Positions 18,091-26,627 of a DNA stretch of 64,000 nt are shown piece by piece. Origin of the DNA: Sphingomonas sp. (GTDB lineage: Bacteria; Pseudomonadota; Alphaproteobacteria; Sphingomonadales; Sphingomonadaceae); contig JAFOMG010000016.1 of NCBI GenBank assembly GCA_017418975.1, positions 62,001 to 126,000 on the forward strand. The letters run 5' to 3'. How positions within the stretch are numbered: the first letter of the stretch is position 1; the number at the start of each line of letters is the position of its first letter. Under the pieces are notes generated by a model. That model worked only from the letters and a program-made list of their open reading frames with translations, did no database searches and was not told where the DNA came from. The position numbers were made by a program, and so were the translations under genes.

Positions 18091-18489
18091 TCATTTGCTA
18101 TAGGGCACGAAGCTGCCGAGCGCGCAGCTGCTGGTCAGCATGCCGCCGCCCAGCCGCGAGCGCGTGCGGACGATGTCGCCGCGGCACAGCTGGCCGGAGG
18201 TGCTCTCGACCACCATCAGATCGTCGTTCGCCAGCCCGGTGCAGCTGCCGGTCACGTCGTTGCGCCACACTTTCTTGCGGCCCTCGATATAGAGGATGGT
18301 GTTCGGAAAGCCCTGGGTCTCGCCCATCCGCTCGCGCGGGATGCAGTCCTGCGGCTTGCCCGGGGTCAGCCCGGCAAGCGTCTTGGCGATCTTGGCCTCG
18401 TCGCGGTCGGCGGCGCGCTGCGGCATCGCGGCATTGGCGGCACAGGCGGCGGCAAAGGTGAGGACAGCGGGAATGGCGAAGCGGAACAT
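18091..18489 (-). CDS. Small DUF6491-type exported protein, copy A
   Basis: A 132-residue exported protein with a Sec signal (FRFAIPAVLTFAAACAANA). It shares QDCIP, NTILYIEGRKKVWRNDVTGSC, GQLCRGD and SFVPYSK with the next gene downstream, so the pair arose by tandem duplication. The stop lies 11 bases before the start of copy B, and the two are probably co-transcribed. In family members the paired cysteines probably form disulphides. The function is not known. Confidence 0.75.
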   Translation of the reverse strand: MFRFAIPAVLTFAAACAANAAMPQRAADRDEAKIAKTLAGLTPGKPQDCIPRERMGETQGFPNTILYIEGRKKVWRNDVTGSCTGLANDDLMVVESTSGQLCRGDIVRTRSRLGGGMLTSSCALGSFVPYSK

Positions 18490-18537
18490 CTCTATTCTCC
18501 TGTCGCCCCCGACCCCGCCATCATAACGCTTCGCCGA

Positions 18538-19260
18538 TCAAAAAGCATCCTTCGCCGCACGCCGCTCGGCGAGCTGGGCGGCGCTGGCGGCGCGCAGGAA
18601 GGGATTGGTGGCGAGTTCCTGGCCGATCGTCGTCGGCACCGTCGCCTCGCCCGCCGCGCGCGCCGCGTTCACTTCGGCCATGCGCGCGCGGATCGCCGCA
18701 TTGTCCGGCTCGGCGACCAGCGCGTAGCGGCCGTTCGACTGGGTATATTCGTGCGCGCAATAGACCCGGGTCTCGGGCGGCAGTTGCGCCAGCCGCTGCA
18801 TGTTGGCGAACATCTGCTCCGCCGTCCCCTCGAACAGCCGGCCGCAGCCCATGGCGAACAGCGTGTCGCCGACGAAGACCACCGCGTCCCCGGCGAAATG
18901 ATAGGCGATGTGCCCCGCGGTGTGCGCCGGCACTTCCAGCACCTGCGCGACATGATCGCCGAGGCGCACCGCGTCGCCTTCGCCGACCAGCCGGTCCGCG
19001 GTGGGGATCTTCGCCGCCTCCGCCGCCGGCGCGATCACTTCGGCGCCGGTGCGCGCCTTGATCCCGGCATTGCCGCCCGTGTGATCGGGGTGCCAATGGG
19101 TGTTCCAGATCGCGGTGATCGCCCAGCCGCGCTCGTCCGACTCGGCGAGCACCGGCTCGGCCTGGGCGGGATCGATCACGATCGTCTCGCCCGAGGCGGG
19201 GTCGTGGACCAGCCAGATATAATTGTCGCTGAGGGCGGGAATGCGGACGATCTGGAGCAT
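18538..19260 (-). CDS. gloB: Hydroxyacylglutathione hydrolase (glyoxalase II)
   Basis: The 240-residue metallo-beta-lactamase-fold enzyme hydrolyses S-D-lactoylglutathione to D-lactate and glutathione, the second step of methylglyoxal detoxification. The binuclear metal site is visible: THWHPDH (about residues 53-59), AHTAGHIAYH, GDTLFAMGCGRLFEG and YCAHEYT. The C-terminal glyoxalase II domain ends with NPFLRA, normal for the family. Length is slightly short of 250, as usual in alphaproteobacteria. It lies ten bases after the nitronate monooxygenase gene and close to gloA (20298-20753), forming a detoxification cluster on the minus strand. Confidence 0.95.
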   Translation of the reverse strand: MLQIVRIPALSDNYIWLVHDPASGETIVIDPAQAEPVLAESDERGWAITAIWNTHWHPDHTGGNAGIKARTGAEVIAPAAEAAKIPTADRLVGEGDAVRLGDHVAQVLEVPAHTAGHIAYHFAGDAVVFVGDTLFAMGCGRLFEGTAEQMFANMQRLAQLPPETRVYCAHEYTQSNGRYALVAEPDNAAIRARMAEVNAARAAGEATVPTTIGQELATNPFLRAASAAQLAERRAAKDAF

Positions 19261-19269
19261 GGCGGCAGA

Positions 19270-20304
19270 CTAGGCGCCCGCGCGCGCCTGCGCCAGTTCC
19301 GCGATGAGCGTGCCGATCAGTTCCTCCGCTCCCATCGCCCGCACCCGCGCGACGCCGGTCCCGGCCCAGAGCGGCGAATAATCGCCCCGGCCATCCGCCT
19401 CGGCATGCGCGCGCAGCGGCGCGAGCGCGTTGGAGCCATAGGGGAAGGCTGGCACCTCCTCCCGGATCGGGCCCAGTTCGCGCATCAGCCGGTTGACGAT
19501 CCCCTGCGCCTCTCGGCCCGAGAACAAATTGGTGAATTCGGTCGGCACCCGGGTGCCCAGCAGCGCGCGGAACGGCGCCGCGATGCTGCTCTCCCGCGCC
19601 GCGAGAAAGGCGGTGCCCAGCTGCACCGCGCTCGCCCCCGCCGCCAGCGCCCGGGCGATGTCCGCGCCGTCGACGATGCCGCCCGCGGCGATCACCGGCA
19701 CCGCGATCTTCTCGGCCAGCAGCTCGGCCAGCGGAGTCGGCCGGTGCCCTGAGCCGAGGAACCAGCCCGAATGCCCGCCGGCTTCCGCTCCCTGCGCGAT
19801 CACCGCGTCGACGCCGCGCGCGGCCAGCCAGCGCATCTCCTCGGCAGTCGTCGCATTGCCGAATACCCGTGCGCCCGCACCGCGCACCCGCGCCAGCAAC
19901 GCCACGTCGGGCAGCCCGAAATGGAAGCTGACGATCGCCGGCCGCGCCTGCTCCACCGCCGCGCACAGCGCTTCGTCAAAGGGCCGGCGCAGCGGCGGCG
20001 GCGGACCGGGCCGCACGCCTTCCCCGGCATAATAGGGCGCGAGCAATGCCTGCCAGGCGCTGTCGTCGGGCGCCGGCTCGGGCAGCCGGTGGCAGAAGAA
20101 ATTGAGGTTGAGCGGCCCCTTCGCGGCGGCCCGCACTTCGGCGACCTGCGCGGCCAGCTGCGCGGGCGTCAGCATCGCGCAGGGCAGCGATCCCACCGCG
20201 CCGCCCCGCAGCGCCGCGATCGCCAGCGCCGCGCCGCCGGCGCCCGCCATGGGCGCCTGCACGATCGGGGCCCGCGCCCCGAGCGCCTCGAGAAAACCTA
20301 CCAC
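19270..20304 (-). CDS. Nitronate monooxygenase family FMN protein
   Basis: The 344-residue TIM-barrel flavoprotein belongs to the NMO/2-nitropropane-dioxygenase family, which oxidises alkyl nitronates such as propionate 3-nitronate. Visible features are [10 protein letters not shown] at the start, [21 protein letters not shown] [16 protein letters not shown] (phosphate/FMN loop with the catalytic His), [11 protein letters not shown] and [12 protein letters not shown]. The frame is open far upstream; the GTG at 20304 was chosen because it overlaps the gloA stop (cagTGGTAG region), which implies translational coupling, and because the conserved start lies a dozen residues in. Confidence 0.88.
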   Translation of the reverse strand: MVGFLEALGARAPIVQAPMAGAGGAALAIAALRGGAVGSLPCAMLTPAQLAAQVAEVRAAAKGPLNLNFFCHRLPEPAPDDSAWQALLAPYYAGEGVRPGPPPPLRRPFDEALCAAVEQARPAIVSFHFGLPDVALLARVRGAGARVFGNATTAEEMRWLAARGVDAVIAQGAEAGGHSGWFLGSGHRPTPLAELLAEKIAVPVIAAGGIVDGADIARALAAGASAVQLGTAFLAARESSIAAPFRALLGTRVPTEFTNLFSGREAQGIVNRLMRELGPIREEVPAFPYGSNALAPLRAHAEADGRGDYSPLWAGTGVARVRAMGAEELIGTLIAELAQARAGA

Positions 20305-20753
20305 TGCCCCATATTGGGCATCGAGGCCCAGGGTTCGGCCGGGGCCAGCCGGTCGCCCGCCTGGAGCAGCTCGATCGAGATGTTGTCGGGCGTGCGGACG
20401 AACGCCATGTGACCGTCGCGCGGCGGGCGATTGATCGTCACGCCGCCGTCCATCAGCCGCTGGCAGGTCTCGTAGATATTGTCGACGCGATAGGCGAGAT
20501 GCCCGAAATTGCGCCCGCCGGTATAGACTTCGGCCGGGCTGCCGTCCTCGGCCGGCCAGTTCCAGGTGAGCTCCACCTCGGCATCGGCGCGCTGGCCCTC
20601 GCCCTTCGAATCCTCGTCGGCGGCGAGGAAGATCAGCGAGAAGCGCCCCTGCTCGCTGTCCATCCGCCGCACCTGCCTGAGGCCCAGCAGCTCGAAAAAG
20701 GCGATCGTGGCGTCGGGATCCGTCACGCGGATCATGGTGTGGAGGTAGCGCAT
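20298..20753 (-). CDS. gloA: Lactoylglutathione lyase (glyoxalase I)
   Basis: This 151-residue VOC-fold protein converts the methylglyoxal-glutathione hemithioacetal to S-lactoylglutathione. The four metal ligands expected for GloA are placed as His in [10 protein letters not shown] (His5), Glu in VELTWNW, His in NFGHLAYRV and Glu in NISIELLQ. The ATG at 20753 begins the conserved MRYLH start; the frame is open for 19 more codons. The stop overlaps the start of the monooxygenase gene, and gloB follows that. Confidence 0.92.
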   Translation of the reverse strand: MRYLHTMIRVTDPDATIAFFELLGLRQVRRMDSEQGRFSLIFLAADEDSKGEGQRADAEVELTWNWPAEDGSPAEVYTGGRNFGHLAYRVDNIYETCQRLMDGGVTINRPPRDGHMAFVRTPDNISIELLQAGDRLAPAEPWASMPNMGQW

Positions 20754-20776
20754 GCGGCGGGAGATAGGCGCTCCAC

Positions 20777-20799
20777 TCCCCTCCCTGCAAGGGAGGGGA
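20777..20799. terminator. Ten-bp hairpin between TPR gene and gloA
   Basis: tcccctccct (20777-20786) pairs perfectly with agggagggga (20790-20799) around a three-base loop. It lies in the short gap after the TPR gene stop on the minus strand, before gloA. Confidence 0.45.
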
Positions 20800-20806
20800 A
20801 GCGATG

Positions 20807-21589
20807 TCATTTCTCCGTCGCCGAGAACTGTTCCAGCGCCTTGCGGGCCGCGCTGGCGATGCCGGTGCCCGGCGCCAGCTCGATCGCCCGGTTCCAGGCG
20901 GTCCGCGCATCGGCTTCGTTGCCGCTCGCCGCGGCGACATTGCCCGCCTCGAGCTGGACCGAGGGATCGTCGGGCGCGCGCCGCAGCGCCTCGGTGATAT
21001 CGCGGGCGGCCCGGCCCAGGTCGCCCGCGCGCCGGGCCAGCGTCGCGGAGAGCAGCCAGGCGAGCGGATCCTTGTCGGCATAGGTGAGCGCCTTGTCGAT
21101 GTCGCTGCGCGCCGCCTCCATGTCACCGGCCGCGACCATCGCCCGCGCCCGGTCGAGATGCGCCTCGCCCAGCTCGAGCCCGGCCAGCGTGCCGGTCGCC
21201 AGCGCCGCGTCGATCGCCGCGCGTGCCTTGGTCGGATCGCCCGCCGCGATCCAGGCATTGCCCGCCGACGCCCAGTAATTGGGCGCGCGCGGATCCTTGC
21301 CGGTCTCCGCCTCGCGCGCCGCATCCTCGAACGCGCCGGCCGCCGCCGCCCATTTCCCCTGGTTCGCATAGGCGACGCCCAGGCACTGGCGCGCGAGCAC
21401 GCCGCCGCCGGTGGTGCGCCACTGGATCGCGTCCGCCTGGCCCTTCACCGGATCGCCGGTCGCCAGGTCCATGCACTGGGTGAAGCGCGGCGGCTCCTTC
21501 TCGGGCGCGGTGGGCGCGGGCGCGGGGGCGGCCTGTGCCGGCGCAGTGGCGGGCACGGCCTGGAGGGCGAGGATCAGGAAAGGGAGCAT
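20807..21589 (-). CDS. Exported TPR-repeat protein
   Basis: A 260-residue protein with a short signal peptide ([20 protein letters not shown]), an Ala/Pro-rich linker and then tetratricopeptide-like helices ([74 protein letters not shown]). Such proteins hold other proteins together in the periplasm or at the membrane; no enzymatic domain is present. Its start overlaps the last 16 bases of the alpha/beta hydrolase gene, so the two are translated together. The partner is unknown. Confidence 0.82.
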   Translation of the reverse strand: MLPFLILALQAVPATAPAQAAPAPAPTAPEKEPPRFTQCMDLATGDPVKGQADAIQWRTTGGGVLARQCLGVAYANQGKWAAAAGAFEDAAREAETGKDPRAPNYWASAGNAWIAAGDPTKARAAIDAALATGTLAGLELGEAHLDRARAMVAAGDMEAARSDIDKALTYADKDPLAWLLSATLARRAGDLGRAARDITEALRRAPDDPSVQLEAGNVAAASGNEADARTAWNRAIELAPGTGIASAARKALEQFSATEK

Positions 21590-22329
21590 AGGGCGAGTAC
21601 TTCCTCGAGCGCGCGCACGATCAGGGCCAGGTCCTGCTCGCGCGAGAATCGATGTTCCGCGTCCTTGACCAGCAGAGTCTGCACCATGTCTGAACGGATC
21701 GCCGCCGCCAGCCGCGGCGCATGCTCCCAGGGCACTTCCTTGTCCTTCTGCCCGTGCAGCAGCCGCACCGGGCCGCCCCAGGCGATCGGCTGGACGAGCA
21801 CGCGGTTCGCCTCGCCCGATGCCCAGAAGGCGCGGGTGGTGACGGTCGGCCGGTCGCCATAGTCGTTGGGCGTCTCGATCCGTCCGGTCTGGAGCAACGC
21901 CAGCTTCTGCTCCATGGTGAAGCCCCAGTCGGTGAAGTCCGGCGCCGCCGCGATGCCGACCATGCCGGCGACCATTTCCGGCCGCGCCTTGGCGATCATC
22001 GCCATGATCCAGCCGCCCATCGACGAACCGACCAGCACCACCGGCCCGCGCGCCACTTCGTCGATCATCCGGATCGCGTCGTCGCGCCAGCTGGCGAGCG
22101 TCTCGGCCTCGAAATCGCCTTCGCTCGCGCCGCAGCCGGCATAGTCGAAGCGCAGATAGGCCCGGCCGCTCGCCCGGGCCCATTGCTCGAGATGGAGCGC
22201 CTTGGTGCCCTGCATGTCCGAGGCATAGCCGCACAGGAACAGCACCATGGGCCCGGTGCCGGGCGTGTGGTGATAGGCGAGCGCCGGGCGGGGCGGCGCT
22301 TCCGGAGCGGCTTGAATCTCTTCGGTCAT
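21574..22329 (-). CDS. Cytoplasmic alpha/beta hydrolase (ABHD10-like)
   Basis: The 251-residue hydrolase has the nucleophile Ser in GSSMGGW (about residue 103), the Asp in HGQKDKEVPW and the His in DAEHRF, a complete triad. The FLCGYASDMQGTKALHLEQWA segment near the oxyanion hole resembles alphaproteobacterial relatives of mitochondrial ABHD10, a depalmitoylase/esterase. No signal peptide is present. It heads a coupled pair with the TPR gene. The true substrate is unknown. Confidence 0.87.
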   Translation of the reverse strand: MTEEIQAAPEAPPRPALAYHHTPGTGPMVLFLCGYASDMQGTKALHLEQWARASGRAYLRFDYAGCGASEGDFEAETLASWRDDAIRMIDEVARGPVVLVGSSMGGWIMAMIAKARPEMVAGMVGIAAAPDFTDWGFTMEQKLALLQTGRIETPNDYGDRPTVTTRAFWASGEANRVLVQPIAWGGPVRLLHGQKDKEVPWEHAPRLAAAIRSDMVQTLLVKDAEHRFSREQDLALIVRALEEVLALCSLS

Positions 22330-22359
22330 GGCGGTGGCTTAGCGCGTCACCCCCCAACC

Positions 22360-22440
22360 GTCATCCCCGCGAAGGCGGGGATCCAGAGTCGCGAAGGGCA
22401 TCGCTCCGTTGCCCTGGATCCCCGCCTTCGCGGGGATGAC
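22360..22440. repeat. Compound REP-like inverted repeat
   Basis: Two perfect 26-bp arms (22360-22385 and 22415-22440) flank a 29-base centre. Each arm is itself a palindrome (ccccgc-gaag-gcgggg), so it can fold as one long or two short hairpins. It lies between the convergent-side ends of the zinc peptidase and the hydrolase start. Related half elements with gtcatcccc occur at 30951, 36040, 43701 and 43817. Confidence 0.8.
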
Positions 22441-22445
22441 AAAGA

Positions 22446-23348
22446 TTAGATATTCCCCGAAAACGTGTCGCACTTCGCCGGATCGCCCGTTTCCAGCCCC
22501 TTGCGCAGCCAGGCCACGCGCTGGGCCGAGGTGCCATGGGTGAAGCTCTCGGGCACCACGGTGCCCTGGGCCTGGCGCTGGAGCGTGTCGTCGCCGATCG
22601 CGTTGGCGGCGGTCATGCCTTCCTCGACGTCGCCCGGCTCGATCCGGTCCTTGTTGCGCGCCGCCCAGACGCCGGCATAGCAGTCCGCCTGCAGCTCGAG
22701 CCGCACCGACAGCGCATTGCCCTCGGCCCGGCTCGCCCGCGCCTGGCGCCGCGAGACTTCGCCCGAGACGCCCAGCAGGTCCTGGACATGGTGCCCCATC
22801 TCGTGCGCGATCACATAGTCGCGGGCGAAATCGCCCTTCGCGCCGAAGCGCTGCTCCAGCTCCTGGAAGAAGCTGGTGTCGAGATACACGCCCTGATCCG
22901 CCGGGCAGTAGAAGGGCCCGACCGCCGAGCTCGCCGCGCCGCAGCCCGACTGGACGCTGCCCCGGTAGAATTTGATCGTCGCCGGCCGGTATTGCTTGCC
23001 TTCCTCGCGGAAGATCGCCGCCCAGGTATCGTCGGCGAGCCGCATCACCCGGCACGATTCGAGGCGGAGCTCGCCCTGGCAGACCTGCCGCCCGCTCTGC
23101 CCGGCGGTCGGCGACTGGCCGGCGGTGCCATCGCCGCCCGACGTGCCGAGCAATCCGCCGCCTCCGCCGCCGCCCATCGCGAACCAGGCGATCGCGATCA
23201 GGCCGATGATCGCGATGCTGCCGCAGCCCATGCCGCGGCCGAGCAGCAGCGGCAGCAGTCCCAGCAGCCCGAAGCCGCCGCCGCCCCCGCCGCCGCCGCT
23301 TCCCAGGTCCTGGGCATTGTCGGTGGGGTCGATATCGTCGAGCCGCAT
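22446..23348 (-). CDS. Neutral zinc metallopeptidase, YpfJ family
   Basis: The 300-residue protein begins MRLDDIDPTDNAQDLGSGGG, then has a Gly-rich linker, one transmembrane segment (SIAIIGLIAIAWFAMGG) and an exported domain. The catalytic site is HEMGHH (metal His and Glu) with the third ligand in LELQADCYAGVW, exactly as in YpfJ-type zincin peptidases (PF04228). The family's substrates are unknown. The ATG at 23348 was chosen because the family's conserved start begins there; upstream codons lack family resemblance. It is divergent from the patatin gene. Confidence 0.92.
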   Translation of the reverse strand: MRLDDIDPTDNAQDLGSGGGGGGGGFGLLGLLPLLLGRGMGCGSIAIIGLIAIAWFAMGGGGGGGLLGTSGGDGTAGQSPTAGQSGRQVCQGELRLESCRVMRLADDTWAAIFREEGKQYRPATIKFYRGSVQSGCGAASSAVGPFYCPADQGVYLDTSFFQELEQRFGAKGDFARDYVIAHEMGHHVQDLLGVSGEVSRRQARASRAEGNALSVRLELQADCYAGVWAARNKDRIEPGDVEEGMTAANAIGDDTLQRQAQGTVVPESFTHGTSAQRVAWLRKGLETGDPAKCDTFSGNI

Positions 23349-23464
23349 GGCATCCCTCTTCGTTGGCGCGCCGCGACAATGCCCCAAGCGGCGTTGCGTT
23401 GCACGCACCAACCAACGCGAAACAGGCACTTCCCTCGGCGCATGGTTTCGGCCAAGGCAGGCGC

Positions 23465-24604
23465 ATGGCAGACGCCGAGTCACGTCCCCGCCGCCAGGCT
23501 CCCGGCCTCCCGTTGCCGGACACGGTAGCGCTGGTGCTGCAGGGCGGCGGCGCGCTCGGCGCCTATCAGGCGGGCGTGATCGACGAGCTGCAGGGCGCCG
23601 GCATCGAGATCGACTGGGTCGCCGGCATCTCGATCGGCGCGGTCAATGCGGCATTGTTCGCCGGCAATCCGCCCGAGAAGCGCATCGCCGCGATCCGCAC
23701 CTTCTGGGAGGACGCCACCGCCGCCCTTCCCGATTTCTCGCTGCCGATGAACGATGCCGCGCGCGAGCTGAGCCACGAATGGGCGGCCGGCATGGTCATG
23801 CTGGGCGGCGTGCCCGGCTTCTTCCGCCCGCGCCTGCTGCCGCCCGGCTTCGCCGTCCCCGGCACGCCCGAGGCGCTGAGCTTCTACGACACCGCCCCCC
23901 TGCGCGAGACGCTCGACCGGCTGGTCGACTGGGAACTGCTCAACAAGGGGCCGGTGCGCCTCTCGGTCGGCGCGGTCGACATCAAGAGCGGCAATTTCCG
24001 CTATTTCGACACGCGCGACGAGCGGCTCGACGCGCGCCACATCATGGCGTCGGGGGCGCTGCCGCCCGGCCTGCCGCCGGTGGAGATCGACGGCTGCTGG
24101 TATTGGGACGGCGGCCTCGTCTCGAACACGCCGCTCACCCATGTCCTCGACCGGCAAGACGCCGAGACGCTGATCTTCCAGGTCGACCTGTTCCCCGCCG
24201 CCGACGAGCTGCCCCGCACCATCACCGACGTGCTGGCGCGCGAGAAGGAGATTCGCTTCTCCAGCCGCACCCGCGCCGTCTCGGACGAGCGGATGCGGCT
24301 GCGCCAGGAGCGCCAGATGGTCTGCCGCCTGCTGAACAAGCTGCCGCCCGAGCTGCTGGACGATCCCGAGGTGCAGGCGGTCCGCGCCCGGGTCTCCGAA
24401 TATCCGGTCAGCCTCGTCCACCTGATCTATCGCGCCAATGCCTGGGAGGGCGGCGCGCGCGACTTCGAATTCTCGGCGCGCTCGATGCACGAGCATTGGC
24501 AGGCCGGCCGCATGGCGGTGGCGGAGACCATGGCCAATGCCCGGCTCGTCGCCGAGAACATCCTCGACGGCAACACCGCCGCCTTCGATCTGACGCAGCG
24601 TTAG
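23465..24604 (+). CDS. Patatin-like phospholipase (DUF3734 type)
   Basis: A 379-residue patatin-domain acyl hydrolase with the oxyanion loop GGGALGAYQAG, the nucleophile Ser56 in GISIG and the dyad Asp215 in WDGGL. The C-terminal DUF3734 region (EFSARSMHEHWQAGRMAVAETM) is typical of proteins encoded next to 3-hydroxybutyrate dehydrogenase. It lies nine bases upstream of such a gene and surely shares its mRNA. A role linked to polyhydroxybutyrate granules or membrane lipid turnover is suggested by this conserved pairing, not proved. Confidence 0.92.
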   Translation: MADAESRPRRQAPGLPLPDTVALVLQGGGALGAYQAGVIDELQGAGIEIDWVAGISIGAVNAALFAGNPPEKRIAAIRTFWEDATAALPDFSLPMNDAARELSHEWAAGMVMLGGVPGFFRPRLLPPGFAVPGTPEALSFYDTAPLRETLDRLVDWELLNKGPVRLSVGAVDIKSGNFRYFDTRDERLDARHIMASGALPPGLPPVEIDGCWYWDGGLVSNTPLTHVLDRQDAETLIFQVDLFPAADELPRTITDVLAREKEIRFSSRTRAVSDERMRLRQERQMVCRLLNKLPPELLDDPEVQAVRARVSEYPVSLVHLIYRANAWEGGARDFEFSARSMHEHWQAGRMAVAETMANARLVAENILDGNTAAFDLTQR

Positions 24605-24613
24605 GAGTATTCC

Positions 24614-25399
24614 ATGTTCCTCAAGGGCAAGTCCGCGATCATCACCGGCTCCACCTCGGGCATCGGCCTCGCCTATGCCAAGGCGCTGGCGGCCGAGGGC
24701 GCGAGCGTGATGATCAACGGTTTCGGCGACGCCGCGGCGATCGAGAAGGAGCGCGCCGCGCTCGAGGCGACGAGCGGCGCCAAGGCGCTCTACGATGCCG
24801 CCGACATGACCAAGCCCGATCAGATCGCGGCGATGGTCCAGCGCTGCCATGACGAGCTGGGCGGGCCGCACATCGTCATCAACAATGCCGGCATCCAGCA
24901 CGTCTCGCCGATCGAGGATTTCCCGATCGACAAATATGACGCGATCATCGCGATCAACATGTCGTCGGCCTGGCACATGACGCGCGCCGCGGTGCCGTTC
25001 ATGAAGGCGCAGAAATGGGGCCGGATCATCTCCACCGCCTCGGCCCACAGCCTGGTCGCCAGCCCCAACAAGAGCGCGTATGTGATGGCCAAGCACGCCA
25101 TCGCCGGCCTCACCAAGACGATCGCCCTCGAAGTGGCGACCAGCGGCGTCACGGTGAACTGCGTCTCGCCGGGCTATGTCTGGACCCCGCTGGTCGAGAA
25201 CCAGATCCCCGACACGATGAAGACTCGCGGCATGACGCGCGAGCAGGTGATCAACGACGTGCTGCTCGATGCGCAGCCGACCAAGGAGTTCGTCCAGCCG
25301 GAACAGGTGGCCGCGCTGGTGCTTTTCCTGTGCCGGGACGAGGCGGCGCAGATCACCGGCGCCAATTATTCGATCGACGGCGGCTGGACCGCGGCCTGA
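24614..25399 (+). CDS. bdhA: D-3-hydroxybutyrate dehydrogenase
   Basis: The 261-residue short-chain dehydrogenase interconverts 3-hydroxybutyrate and acetoacetate with NAD, in the cytoplasm. The cofactor motif is GSTSGIG near residue 12, NNAG follows, and the catalytic pair is Tyr156 and Lys160 (SAYVMAKHA). The segment QHVSPIEDFP and the C-terminal ITGANYSIDGGWTA are characteristic of the 3-hydroxybutyrate dehydrogenases. Preceded by aggagt and coupled to the patatin gene. Confidence 0.94.
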   Translation: MFLKGKSAIITGSTSGIGLAYAKALAAEGASVMINGFGDAAAIEKERAALEATSGAKALYDAADMTKPDQIAAMVQRCHDELGGPHIVINNAGIQHVSPIEDFPIDKYDAIIAINMSSAWHMTRAAVPFMKAQKWGRIISTASAHSLVASPNKSAYVMAKHAIAGLTKTIALEVATSGVTVNCVSPGYVWTPLVENQIPDTMKTRGMTREQVINDVLLDAQPTKEFVQPEQVAALVLFLCRDEAAQITGANYSIDGGWTAA

Positions 25400-25416
25400 G
25401 GAAGGGGCTTGGAAGA

Positions 25417-26040
25417 ATGAAGGGGATCGCCGCCGCCGCGCTGCTCGCGCTCGGGCTCACCGGCTGCAATGTCTATCGCGACGCCACCGCCACGCGCCCG
25501 CCCGCCGGCTGGAGCTGGCGCAAGGTGATGACAGAGGACGATGCCGATCGCATCCGCAACTGGCGCCGCGCCTGGGACGACGCGCTCGCGCCGGCCAAGG
25601 CGGCGGCGCCGGCGGCGATCGCGGCGGAGCCGGACCTGTTCGATCCCGATCGCGCGCTGGGCGCCGCGATGCCGCCCGCGGGCGAGTATCGCTGCCGCAC
25701 CTTCAAGCTCGGCTCGCAGCAGCCGCTCACGCCCTATTTCGCGGCCTATCCCGCCGGCCGGTGCCAGATCACCGTGCAGGGCCGGGAGACGCATTTCGCC
25801 CGCCTCGACGGCACGCAGCGCCCCGACGGGCTGATCTACACCAACACCGATGCGCGCCCGATGTTCATCGGCGTGATGGTCCTGGGCGACGAGACCGCGC
25901 CCTTGCGCTACGGCGTCGACCAGACGCGCGACATGATCGGCTATATCGAGCGCATCGGCGAGCGGCGCTGGCGACTGGTCCTGCCCTATCCGGGGTTCGA
26001 ATCGAAGCTGGATGTGATCGAGCTGACGCCGGCGGGGTGA
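25417..26040 (+). CDS. DUF4893-type lipoprotein
   Basis: The 207-residue protein has a lipoprotein signal (LLALGLTGC). Its mature part (WRKVMTEDDADRIRNWRRAWDDALAPA, GEYRCRTFKLGS, PLRYGVDQTRDMIGYIERIGERRWRLVLPYP) fits DUF4893 proteins, common in sphingomonads. It starts 17 bases after bdhA and may be read from the same mRNA. No function is known. Confidence 0.85.
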   Translation: MKGIAAAALLALGLTGCNVYRDATATRPPAGWSWRKVMTEDDADRIRNWRRAWDDALAPAKAAAPAAIAAEPDLFDPDRALGAAMPPAGEYRCRTFKLGSQQPLTPYFAAYPAGRCQITVQGRETHFARLDGTQRPDGLIYTNTDARPMFIGVMVLGDETAPLRYGVDQTRDMIGYIERIGERRWRLVLPYPGFESKLDVIELTPAG

Positions 26041-26070
26041 AAGGTCTTCCCTTGCGAAACGGGGGAGGAG

Positions 26071-26427
26071 CTATGTCCCGGCAATCACGTCGAGAATATG
26101 CCGCAACACGGCATCGAGATCGCACAGCACTTCTGCCGCGGGGACCCGCAGCACCCTGACCCCGTGCCCGGCCAGCCAAGCATCTCGCCGGGCATCCCGC
26201 TCCGGTCGATCGCCCCGGGCATGGGCTTCGCCGTCCACCTCGACGCACAGTTTCGCCTTGGCGCAGTAGAAATCGAGGAAATACGGCCCCGCAGGGTGCT
26301 CCCGGCGAAAATACCAGCCGCCGGGCTCCTTGCGCAGTTCCTGCCAGAGCAGGACCTCCGGAAAGCTCATCTCGCGGCGCCGCTTGCGCGCACCGCGCTT
26401 GCCGCCAGGGCCTCCCTTCAGCTCCAT
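26071..26427 (-). CDS. DUF559 endonuclease-like protein
   Basis: The 118-residue basic protein has the Vsr/PD-(D/E)XK-like pattern of DUF559: a helix with EVLLWQELR, then FRREHPAGPYFLDFYCAKAKLCVEVDGEAHA, where Asp, Glu and Lys/Asp positions form the expected nuclease core, and RRDAWLAGHGVRVLRVPAAEVL. The ATG at 26427 has gtggaggggg upstream; another ATG seven codons earlier lies inside the neighbouring palindromic repeat. Its cellular role is unproved in all species. It stands beside a large inverted repeat (26437-26586), a pairing worth testing. Confidence 0.85.
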   Translation of the reverse strand: MELKGGPGGKRGARKRRREMSFPEVLLWQELRKEPGGWYFRREHPAGPYFLDFYCAKAKLCVEVDGEAHARGDRPERDARRDAWLAGHGVRVLRVPAAEVLCDLDAVLRHILDVIAGT

Positions 26428-26436
26428 CGGTGCTTC

Positions 26437-26586
26437 CCCCTCCACCACCGGCTACGCCGGCGGTCCCCCTCCCCCGCTCTGCGAGCGAGGGAGGAATTTG
26501 GATACAACTCGATACCGCCCCCCTTCAATTCCTCCCTCGCGAAGCGGGGGAGGGGGACCGCGCGCGCAGCGCGTGGTGGAGGGGGC
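26437..26586. repeat. Long imperfect inverted repeat of palindromic type
   Basis: The left arm (cccctccaccacc ... ggtccccctcccccgct ... gcgagggaggaatt, about 26437-26497) is mirrored by the right arm (aattcctccctcgc ... gcgggggagggggacc ... ggtggagggg, about 26527-26586). The centre is a 30-base AT-richer spacer. Each arm carries a smaller hairpin. No transposase is present. Its left end overlaps the 5' region of the DUF559 gene. Confidence 0.75.
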
Positions 26587-26627
26587 CTGGCCGCAAGCGA
26601 CTATCCAAAGATTCGCCCCCGCTTCCC

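Noticed and set aside
22360..22440. Inverted repeat considered as ends of an insertion sequence
   Set aside because: Only 29 bases between the arms, no transposase, no target-site duplication. A REP-like repeat explains it.
26071..26427. Considered as a restriction-modification component
   Set aside because: No methyltransferase gene is near, and DUF559 proteins are usually stand-alone.
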